The notes below the pieces were generated by a model that saw nothing but the letters and a program-made list of their open reading frames with translations, searched no databases and had not been told where the DNA came from. A DNA stretch of 5,569 nt from Pseudomonadota bacterium (GTDB lineage: Bacteria; Pseudomonadota; Alphaproteobacteria; Rhizobiales; Rhizobiaceae). Below, piece by piece: positions 1-4,845 of the stretch. Every line of letters begins with the position of its first letter. The first letter of the stretch is position 1. Position numbers and translations under genes: made by a program. The DNA lies in assembly GCA_023428515.1 (NCBI GenBank), contig JAEYXI010000127.1, positions 1 through 5,569 on the forward strand. Direction: 5' to 3'.

Positions 1-2
1 CC

Positions 3-107
3 CACGGCTACTAGTTCGGCGCGGCCGGCGGCCGTCGTGTCGCCGGGGCCGTTGGCGAGGGCGACACGGTCGGCCTGAAGCGCTGGCTCCGCGCCGAGGT
101 CGCCTGA
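3..107 (+). pseudogene. 3' tail of an unidentified CDS with an in-frame stop
   Basis: Reading codons from position 3 gives His-Gly-Tyr, then an amber TAG at 12-14, then 30 sense codons ending Leu-Arg-Ala-Glu-Val-Ala before TGA at 105-107. Codons after the TAG end mostly in G or C, as in the real genes of this window, so the frame looks coding. No ATG, GTG or TTG lies in frame between the TAG and the terminal stop, so it is not a small intact gene. The likeliest readings are the end of a gene broken by a nonsense mutation, a sequencing error at the TAG, or chance. I do not recognise the family, and the 5' part is outside the window. Confidence 0.3.
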
Positions 108-166
108 CCGCGCGGCAGGCTTTGTCAGGAGGGTGCGCCCGCGCCGGTAAGGTTAGCGGCAGGTCG

Positions 167-201
167 GCCTTGCACAAGGCGGATGCCGCATCCTATCTAC
201 G
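167..201 (+). promoter_or_regulatory. clpP promoter with overlapping dyads
   Basis: TTGCAC at 170-175 (CTTGCA from 169) and CTATCT at 193-198 are separated by 17 bases. This fits the rhizobial housekeeping pattern CTTGAC-N17-CTATAT and predicts a start near 205 and a 69-base leader. The -10 block 192-201 also fits the alphaproteobacterial heat-shock pattern CYTAT-T--G, although CTTG to CCTAT is 19 bases, slightly longer than that consensus. The inverted repeat GCCTTG-CA-CAAGGC (167-180) covers the -35 and directly abuts GGATGC-C-GCATCC (181-193), which fills the spacer. An imperfect 18-base dyad lies upstream at 143-160. These look like operators; the factor is unknown. Confidence 0.6.
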
Positions 202-273
202 AAACAAAGCTCCAGAACCGATTCTGCCCCATTGCATCTGCGGGCGCCGGAATCCCAGCCTTAAGGGACAGCG

Positions 274-906
274 ATGAGAGACCCCGTCGAAACCTACATG
301 AACCTCGTGCCGATGGTGGTCGAGCAGACCAATCGCGGTGAGCGCGCCTACGACATCTTCTCGCGCCTGCTCAAGGAGCGCATCATCTTCATCACCGGCC
401 CCGTCGAGGACGGCATGGCGACGCTCGTCTGCGCGCAACTCCTCTTCCTCGAAGCCGAAAACCCGAAGAAAGAGATCAACCTCTACATCAACTCGCCGGG
501 CGGCGTGGTGACGTCGGGCATGGCGATCTACGACACCATGCAGTTCATCAAGCCTGCAGTGTCGACGCTCTGCACGGGCCAGGCGGCCTCCATGGGCTCG
601 CTGCTGCTGACGGCCGGCCACAAGGACATGCGCTTCGCGACCCCGAACGCCCGCATCATGGTGCACCAGCCTTCCGGCGGCTTCCAGGGCCAGGCGTCCG
701 ACATCGAGCGCCACGCGCAGGACATCATCAAGCTGAAGCGGCGTCTCAACGAGGTCTACGTCAAGCATACCGGCAAGGACTATGAGACGATCGAGAAGAC
801 GCTCGACCGCGACCATTTCATGACCGCCGAGGAGGCCAGGGACTTTGGTCTGATCGACAAGGTCATCACCTCGCGCGAAGCCATGGAAACCGCGGCGGCC
901 GGTTGA
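274..906 (+). CDS. clpP: ATP-dependent Clp protease proteolytic subunit ClpP
   Basis: This 210-residue protein is the cytoplasmic serine peptidase that forms the two-ring, 14-subunit chamber of the Clp protease. It cuts proteins threaded in by ClpX or ClpA, including ssrA-tagged and cell-cycle substrates. The catalytic triad is visible: Ser106 in GQAASMGS, His131 in [10 protein letters not shown] and Asp180 in [11 protein letters not shown], with the spacings 25 and 49 seen in E. coli ClpP. The strand-turn [14 protein letters not shown] (69-82) is the conserved substrate-groove and oxyanion segment. Full length for the family, with only a short N-terminal extension. The ATG at 274 is preceded by AAGGGA (263-268) at 5-base spacing. 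It has its own promoter upstream and a probable terminator downstream, so it is probably not obligatorily co-transcribed with clpX, which starts 296 bases further on. Confidence 0.98.
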   Translation: MRDPVETYMNLVPMVVEQTNRGERAYDIFSRLLKERIIFITGPVEDGMATLVCAQLLFLEAENPKKEINLYINSPGGVVTSGMAIYDTMQFIKPAVSTLCTGQAASMGSLLLTAGHKDMRFATPNARIMVHQPSGGFQGQASDIERHAQDIIKLKRRLNEVYVKHTGKDYETIEKTLDRDHFMTAEEARDFGLIDKVITSREAMETAAAG

Positions 907-918
907 TCCCATGCCGCG

Positions 919-947
919 GCGTCAGTTCATGGATATGACGCATTTTT
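919..947 (+). terminator. Probable intrinsic terminator after clpP
   Basis: GCGTCA (919-924) and TGACGC (936-941) form a perfect 6-bp stem with an 11-base loop, followed after one A by TTTTT (943-947), starting 13 bases past the clpP stop. The stem is enclosed by a larger inverted repeat, ATGCCGC (911-917) with GCGGCAT (958-964), which could form an outer stem. The stem is modest in GC, so termination may be partial. Confidence 0.55.
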
Positions 948-1008
948 GAGGTGCGCTGCGGCATTTCGGACACAATTAGCTGTTTCCACGGCTGGTGGGA
1001 CCGCCTAC

Positions 1009-1044
1009 GTTAAGCCTAAATTGATTTTCGGCGGCTTAGCTTTT
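1009..1044 (+). other. Second hairpin with T-tract in clpP-clpX intergenic region
   Basis: GTTAAGCC (1009-1016) can pair with GGCTTAGC (1033-1040), eight pairs including one G-U, over a 16-base loop, and TTTT follows at 1041-1044. It could act as a back-up terminator for clpP or as a regulatory dyad upstream of clpX. TTAA (1010-1013), seven bases, then TTGA (1021-1024) also resembles a CtrA box with one mismatch. No credible gene lies in 907-1202. Confidence 0.3.
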
Positions 1045-1115
1045 GGGCGGGTGGCCGCGAATCGCTGCCACGTCTTCGGGGTGTGTTTCGTCGATCGGGG
1101 ACGCGTGCAGGGCTG

Positions 1116-1145
1116 CTGGCAAAGGCGGGATGTCCGCCATATATC
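1116..1145 (+). promoter_or_regulatory. Candidate clpX promoter with spacer dyad
   Basis: CTGGCA (1116-1121, four of six bases of TTGACA) is followed after 17 bases by ATATAT (1139-1144) within CCATATATC. This predicts a start near 1151 and a leader of about 52 bases. The spacer holds an inverted repeat, GGCGG-GATGT-CCGCC (1124-1138), in the same position relative to the -10 as the dyad at the clpP promoter. The -35 is weak, so either an activator or a different sigma factor is possible. Confidence 0.4.
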
Positions 1146-1202
1146 GCATGAAGGGCGTCGGTACGCTTTAACGGACGACGTCACGGAAAGGACCAGGACA
1201 CG

Positions 1203-2480
1203 ATGAGCAAGGTCGGCAACAGCAGCGGCGGCGACTCCAAGAACACGCTCTACTGCTCGTTCTGCGGCAAAAGCCAGCATGAGGTGCGCAAGCTGATCGC
1301 CGGTCCGACGGTGTTCATCTGCGACGAATGCGTCGAACTCTGCATGGACATCATCCGCGAGGAGAACAAGACCTCGATGGTGAAGTCGCGCGAGGGCGTG
1401 CCTACACCGCAGGAAATCCTGAAGGTGCTGGACGACTATGTCATCGGCCAGCCCTACGCCAAGCGCGTGCTGTCGGTGGCCGTGCACAACCACTACAAGC
1501 GCCTCGCGCATGCCGGCAAGAACAACGACGTCGAACTGGCGAAGTCCAACATCCTGCTGATCGGCCCGACCGGCTGCGGCAAGACGCTGCTCGCTCAGAC
1601 GCTGGCGCGCATCATCGACGTGCCCTTCACGATGGCCGACGCCACGACGCTGACCGAGGCCGGTTACGTCGGCGAGGATGTCGAGAACATCATTCTGAAG
1701 CTGCTCCAGTCGGCCGACTACAATGTCGAGCGGGCGCAGCGCGGCATCGTCTACATCGACGAGATCGACAAGATCAGCCGCAAGTCCGACAACCCCTCGA
1801 TAACCCGGGACGTGTCGGGCGAGGGCGTGCAGCAGGCGCTCTTGAAGATCATGGAAGGCACGGTCGCCTCCGTGCCGCCGCAGGGCGGCAGGAAGCACCC
1901 GCAGCAGGAATTCCTGCAGGTCGATACCGCGAACATCCTGTTCATCTGCGGCGGCGCCTTCGCCGGCCTCGACAAGATCATCTCGGATCGTGGCCGCAAG
2001 ACCTCGATCGGCTTCGGCGCGACGGTGGCCTCGCCCGAGGAACGCCGCACCGGCGACCTGTTCCGTCAGGTCGAACCGGAAGATCTCCTGAAGTTCGGTC
2101 TCATCCCCGAATTCGTCGGCCGTCTGCCGGTGCTGGCGACGCTCGAGGACCTCGACGAAGCCGCGCTGATCCAGATCCTGACCGAGCCGAAGAATGCCTT
2201 GGTCAAGCAGTACCAGCGCCTGTTCGAGATGGAGAACGTCGACCTGACCTTCCACGAGAACGCGCTCTCGGCGATCGCCAAGCGCGCCATCGAGCGCAAA
2301 ACCGGCGCGCGCGGCCTGCGTTCGATCATGGAATCGATCCTGCTTGACACGATGTTCGAGCTTCCGGCGCTGGAAGGCGTGCAGGAGGTGGTGATCTCGG
2401 AGGAAGTGGTCTCCGGCAACGCCCGCCCGCTCTACATCTACGCCGAGGCCAAGGAGAAGACGGGCCCGGTCAGCGCCTGA
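1203..2480 (+). CDS. clpX: ATP-dependent Clp protease ATP-binding subunit ClpX
   Basis: A 425-residue cytoplasmic AAA+ unfoldase that forms hexamers, recognises degrons such as C-terminal Ala-Ala, and feeds unfolded substrates to ClpP. The N-terminal zinc-binding domain has Cys18, Cys21, Cys40 and Cys43. The AAA+ core shows Walker A GPTGCGKT (121-128), the pore loop GYVGED (154-159), Walker B IVYIDEID (182-189, Asp186 and Glu187), the RKH loop (230-232), the arginine finger in EFVGRLP (Arg307) and sensor-2 Arg370 in TGARGLRS. The IGF motif (269-271) that docks into ClpP is intact. Length is one residue more than E. coli ClpX and no key residue is missing. The ATG at 1203 has AAAGGA (1187-1192) and AGGA (1195-1198) upstream. 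A strong terminator follows 23 bases after the stop. Confidence 0.99.
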   Translation: MSKVGNSSGGDSKNTLYCSFCGKSQHEVRKLIAGPTVFICDECVELCMDIIREENKTSMVKSREGVPTPQEILKVLDDYVIGQPYAKRVLSVAVHNHYKRLAHAGKNNDVELAKSNILLIGPTGCGKTLLAQTLARIIDVPFTMADATTLTEAGYVGEDVENIILKLLQSADYNVERAQRGIVYIDEIDKISRKSDNPSITRDVSGEGVQQALLKIMEGTVASVPPQGGRKHPQQEFLQVDTANILFICGGAFAGLDKIISDRGRKTSIGFGATVASPEERRTGDLFRQVEPEDLLKFGLIPEFVGRLPVLATLEDLDEAALIQILTEPKNALVKQYQRLFEMENVDLTFHENALSAIAKRAIERKTGARGLRSIMESILLDTMFELPALEGVQEVVISEEVVSGNARPLYIYAEAKEKTGPVSA

Positions 2481-2503
2481 TCTCTGCGGCCAACGAGTTT
2501 GCG

Positions 2504-2530
2504 AACGGCGCCTTTAGGCGCCGTTTTCGT
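2504..2530 (+). terminator. Strong intrinsic terminator of clpX
   Basis: AACGGCGCC (2504-2512) pairs perfectly with GGCGCCGTT (2517-2525) over the loop TTTA. The end of the stem merges into TTTT (2524-2527), with more T after CG. It begins 23 bases after the clpX stop and lies between clpX and the convergent antitoxin gene, whose stop is at 2538. On the minus strand the stem is the same but lacks a good T-tract, so it probably works mainly for clpX. Confidence 0.9.
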
Positions 2531-2537
2531 TTGTGCT

Positions 2538-2819
2538 TCAGGCGGCGTCGCGAATTTTCAGATCGATGTGCATACCGGCCGCAGCGATCATGTTGACCAA
2601 CGTATCCAGACCGAACAGGTCAATCTTTCCGCGCATCAGATCGGACACGCGAGGCTGCGTCACTCCAAGCAACGTCGCAGCCTCTGCCTGACTCAATCCC
2701 TGTCGTTTGATGTGGGCCTTCAGCGCCATCATCATCGCAGACCGAAGCTTCAGGTTTTCAGCCTGTGCCGGATTGTCCTCGATGGCATCCCAGACGCTTT
2801 CAAATCGCTCGCCTGTCAT
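2538..2819 (-). CDS. XRE-family antitoxin (HTH_37 / HigA-like) of type II TA module
   Basis: This 93-residue protein is probably the antitoxin and autorepressor of the module. The N-terminal part (FESVWDAIEDNPAQAENLKL, 6-25) and the helix-turn-helix with LSQAEAATLLGVTQPRVSDL (42-61) followed by MRGKIDLF (62-69) match the HTH_37 type of XRE domain that typically accompanies Gp49-like toxins. The expected role is to bind and block the toxin and, through the HTH, to repress the module's promoter. It follows the toxin, and its ATG overlaps the toxin's TGA in an ATGA (2816-2819), suggesting coupled translation. The protein ends Arg-Asp-Ala-Ala, similar to the ssrA-type C-terminal signal read by ClpX. 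Two sampled 60-base lines are about 52% GC, against about 73% in a sampled clpX line, which suggests acquisition by transfer. Function is inferred from family and partner. Confidence 0.9.
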   Translation of the reverse strand: MTGERFESVWDAIEDNPAQAENLKLRSAMMMALKAHIKRQGLSQAEAATLLGVTQPRVSDLMRGKIDLFGLDTLVNMIAAAGMHIDLKIRDAA

Positions 2820-3148
2820 CTCTGTGTTTCCCGTTGTAATTCGCGATAGCGCTTCCGCGCCAGATCGAGGTCGGCTTTCGCCGTCTTCTCGGTTTTCTTC
2901 TGAAAGCAGTGGAGCACGTAAACGGCCTCTGTAAACTTCGCGATGTAGATCACCCGAAACGCGCCGGCCTCATCGCGTATACGAATTTCACGGACGCCAG
3001 ATCCGATGGATGACATCGGCTTCCAGTCATCAGGATCGTAACCTTCCTGCACCTGGTCGATCTGAAAACCGGCGGCGCGCCGGGCGCTCGCCGGAAACGT
3101 TCGAAGGTCGCCACGTGAATTCCCGCAAAAGATGACCAGCTTGCCCAC
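2816..3148 (-). CDS. RelE/HigB-superfamily toxin (phage Gp49-like, DUF891)
   Basis: A 110-residue basic protein recognised as a Gp49-like (DUF891) member of the RelE/ParE superfamily. The characteristic C-terminal half is present: GVREIRI (51-57), AFRVIYI (63-69), YVLHCFQKKTEKT (77-89), then a Lys/Arg-rich helix (90-110). Related HigB toxins cut mRNA on the ribosome; that activity is inferred here, not shown. The start is GTG at 3148. It is the only possible in-frame start at this end, because TGA lies two codons upstream, and no convincing Shine-Dalgarno sequence precedes it. The predicted transcription start coincides with this GTG, so the mRNA may be leaderless. The gene order, toxin then antitoxin with a 4-base overlap, is the HigBA order. 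It lies 44 bases downstream of the DUF1513 gene on the same strand. Confidence 0.88.
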   Translation of the reverse strand: MGKLVIFCGNSRGDLRTFPASARRAAGFQIDQVQEGYDPDDWKPMSSIGSGVREIRIRDEAGAFRVIYIAKFTEAVYVLHCFQKKTEKTAKADLDLARKRYRELQRETQR

Positions 3149-3154
3149 GCATCA

Positions 3155-3184
3155 AATATACAAAATTCTGTATGAAGGGGCAAG
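3155..3184 (-). promoter_or_regulatory. Toxin-antitoxin promoter and operator palindrome
   Basis: Reading the minus strand, CTTGCCC (3184-3178) with hexamer TTGCCC is followed after 17 bases by TATATT (3160-3155), five of six bases of TATAAT. The start is then predicted at about 3148, the first base of the toxin's GTG codon. Overlapping the spacer and the -10 is a 16-base near-palindrome, plus-strand ATACAAAATTCTGTAT (3158-3173), in which only one of eight base pairs is mismatched. This is the expected place and form for an antitoxin operator that blocks RNA polymerase. There is no terminator between the DUF1513 stop and this promoter, so read-through from DUF1513 is also possible. Confidence 0.7.
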
Positions 3185-3192
3185 TCAGGGCC

Positions 3193-4491
3193 TTAAGCCG
3201 CCGTGATGTGGCTGTGCCCGAAGAATACTGGATAGAGGCAGAGCTCGCGCACCAGTCTGTGCGTGCCGCGTTCGAAGACGAACATGTTTTCCCAATGGCC
3301 GGTTACGGCGTAGTGCCTGCCGTCGGGCAGGAAGGTGACGCCGGCGGGGTAGCGCAGGCCGACAGTGCGTGTATCGAGCACGTTGGACACCGCACCCGTC
3401 CCGCCGTCGAACACCAGCACATGATGCGTGGTCGGATAGGTGGCGATCGCCTCGTCGTGCTTGTCGTCGTAGCGGATCGACAGCCCGTGTCGCATCAGTT
3501 TGGTGGATTTCGCATCGCCCATTTTGATGAGGCGATTGCGCGCCGCGTCGTATTTCAGCGTCGCGGCCGACATGTAGTTATAGCCGGGGTCGGTGGTGAC
3601 GTCGCTTTCATAGGCGACGTTCTCGCCCCTGAGCTGCCTTGCGTCGTCATGGTCGCTGCCGTAGCGCGCCTGGATGGCGAAGATGCGGTCGAGCCGGCCG
3701 GCCGCGAGATGGCGCAGCTCCGTATCGCCGCGCCCGGTCACGCGCTTGTCGACCAGCTTGCCGCTCGACACCTCCACCACGGTAATCGAGGCCTGCACCA
3801 CGCCGCGCGGCAGCGTGAACTTTCCCGTCTTGGCGGAAACCGTCGAGCCGTAATTGGCCGCCACGATGTGCTTGCCGTCGGCGGTGAGCCGTATGTCGTG
3901 CGGGTCGATGCCGTGCGTTGAATAGGTCTCGGCGATCTTCAGCGTTTTCGGGTCGCGGATGGTGAGCCGGCCGTAATGCCTGTCCAGCTTCCCCTGGTAG
4001 GGCAGGGACGGCGCCCGCTCCGAGAGGATCACCGTCTTGCCGCCGTCGAGATAGACGGCATGCCCGCCGCCGTGCCAGCCGTCGCCGAGCGAGGGGCCGA
4101 TCGCGGCGAGTTCCAGCGTGTCCGGATCGAAGGCCGTATGCTGCTCCCCGTCCATCGAGCAGAGCACGCCGATCGAGCGATCGGGCGCAACTTCCACGTC
4201 GTGCGCGGCCACCGGCAGCAGCGTCTGGCGGACCGAGCCGTCGAAGCCGACCCGCGTCAGCATCTTGTAGACCGGTTGGCCCTTGATCGCGCGGTTGAAC
4301 CGGCGATTGGAGGTAAGCGGCTTGCCATTGGCATAGGCGCTATCAGGGAAATAGCCCGGCACATAGACCGCGACGTCCTTGAGGTCCTGCTTTCGAGGTA
4401 TTGCGGGCGCTGGCGCGGCTTCAGCGGGTGCCGTGGCGGCAAGCGCCAGAATAGCGCCGCCGGTAAGCAGGCTGCGGCGATCAACCGACAT
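3193..4491 (-). CDS. Tat-signal DUF1513 beta-propeller protein
   Basis: A 432-residue protein predicted to be exported folded through the Tat pathway. The N-terminus MSVDRRSLLTGGAILALAAT has twin arginines at 5-6 and a hydrophobic stretch, with a likely cleavage after Ala25 (AEA). The remainder contains repeated propeller-blade signatures: HDVEVAPDRSIGVL (97-110), GGHAVYLDGGKTVIL (142-156), GIDPHDIRLTADGKHIVAANYG (around 194-215), TELRHLA (257-263) and YPAGVTFLPDGRHYAVTG (381-398). The HGI.PH...T.DG...VAN and RHLA segments match my recollection of DUF1513, a periplasmic family often found beside imelysin-type iron-uptake genes. No such partner is visible here, so it appears to stand alone. 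Function is unknown. The ATG at 4491 has AAGG (4503-4500) eight bases upstream. I found no convincing promoter; it diverges from lon and reads towards the toxin gene. Confidence 0.82.
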   Translation of the reverse strand: MSVDRRSLLTGGAILALAATAPAEAAPAPAIPRKQDLKDVAVYVPGYFPDSAYANGKPLTSNRRFNRAIKGQPVYKMLTRVGFDGSVRQTLLPVAAHDVEVAPDRSIGVLCSMDGEQHTAFDPDTLELAAIGPSLGDGWHGGGHAVYLDGGKTVILSERAPSLPYQGKLDRHYGRLTIRDPKTLKIAETYSTHGIDPHDIRLTADGKHIVAANYGSTVSAKTGKFTLPRGVVQASITVVEVSSGKLVDKRVTGRGDTELRHLAAGRLDRIFAIQARYGSDHDDARQLRGENVAYESDVTTDPGYNYMSAATLKYDAARNRLIKMGDAKSTKLMRHGLSIRYDDKHDEAIATYPTTHHVLVFDGGTGAVSNVLDTRTVGLRYPAGVTFLPDGRHYAVTGHWENMFVFERGTHRLVRELCLYPVFFGHSHITAA

Positions 4492-4653
4492 GATTGTTAC
4501 CTTGGGTCAGCACGCGAAAACTCCTGACTCGATACAGCATCGTTCGGCGCGATCCCATTGATTGAGCACGGTCTTTCCTAAGAAAGGCTTCTCATACTAG
4601 TGCGGCTTGCTCCCTTGCGGAAGTCGTGCGCCCGCCGAGCTATGCGTGGAGCG
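4492..4653. other. DUF1513-proximal half of divergent intergenic region
   Basis: Between the start of the DUF1513 gene and the lon leader I see no gene. A small inverted repeat, CTTTC-CTAA-GAAAG (4573-4586), is present. Minus-strand candidates such as TGTATC near 4532-4537 lack an acceptable -35, so no DUF1513 promoter is claimed. Confidence 0.4.
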
Positions 4654-4674
4654 CAGGGCGTCCGTACCGCCCTG
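4654..4674 (+). other. GC-rich hairpin upstream of lon
   Basis: CAGGGCG (4654-4660) and CGCCCTG (4668-4674) form a perfect 7-bp stem with a 7-base loop. No T-tract follows, so it is not an obvious terminator. It lies just before CTCTTGATC (4681-4689) and could be an operator or chance. Confidence 0.35.
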
Positions 4675-4682
4675 GGCCCGCT

Positions 4683-4760
4683 CTTGATCTTTGCCGCCTT
4701 CCTATCCAATTAACCACGGTAAGGCTTCGGCTTAATCTCGTGCTGCAATCCACATATGAT
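4683..4760 (+). promoter_or_regulatory. Candidate lon promoter region
   Basis: Two alternatives are visible. TTAATC (4732-4737), 17 bases, TATGAT (4755-4760, five of six of TATAAT) predicts a start near 4767 and a leader of about 79 bases. CTTGAT (4683-4688) with CCTATCC (4701-4707) resembles the clpP -10 block, including a preceding TGCCGC, but the spacing of 14 from CTTG is short. TTAACCA (4710-4716) resembles a CtrA half-site. A cUUCGg mini-hairpin (4722-4733) would lie in the leader only if the upstream promoter is used. Neither promoter is strong by eye. Confidence 0.35.
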
Positions 4761-4783
4761 GATAGCGTGGTAGGCGAGACGGT

Positions 4784-4838
4784 TCGCGGCCGTTAATATG
4801 AGATTCGCGGTTGGCTCAAGGCGGCCGCGATAGAAAGG
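4784..4838 (+). promoter_or_regulatory. lon leader hairpin abutting the ribosome binding site
   Basis: TCGCGGCCG (4784-4792) is perfectly complementary to CGGCCGCGA (4822-4830), a 9-bp GC-rich stem with a 29-base loop, ending two bases before GAAAGG (4833-4838), the lon Shine-Dalgarno sequence. A second copy of the 5' arm core, TCGCGG (4805-4810), can pair with the same 3' arm (CCGCGA, 4825-4830), so two exclusive folds are possible. The placement suggests control of lon translation or a DNA operator; this is inference. Confidence 0.45.
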
Positions 4839-4845
4839 TAAGTCA

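Noticed and set aside
193..912. 239-codon minus-strand open frame opposite clpP
   Set aside because: It is an antisense shadow of a clear clpP gene, with Arg/His/Asp-rich low-complexity sequence.
946..1206. 86-codon plus-strand open frame between clpP and clpX
   Set aside because: It covers terminator-like hairpins and the clpX promoter, has no recognisable domain, and I see no good ribosome binding site.
1005..2255. 416-codon open frame on the minus strand across clpX
   Set aside because: It lies opposite clpX, which has every family motif. Its product is rich in Arg, Asp, Leu and Val with no domain, as expected from the antisense of GC-rich coding DNA.
2499..2849. 116-codon plus-strand open frame opposite the antitoxin
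   Set aside because: It begins inside the clpX terminator and is antisense to a well-matched HTH_37 antitoxin.
3172..3921. 249-codon plus-strand open frame opposite the DUF1513 gene
   Set aside because: The minus-strand frame has a Tat signal, a Shine-Dalgarno sequence and propeller motifs, while this one shows no family features.
4571..4590. CTTTC-CTAA-GAAAG inverted repeat as a terminator
   Set aside because: Only five base pairs, low GC and no T-tract; it lies between two divergent genes where no terminator is expected.
10..4601. Two ACTAGT hexamers (10-15 and 4596-4601) as possible insertion-site duplications
   Set aside because: The flanking bases are unrelated, the distance is large, and a six-base palindrome recurs easily by chance.
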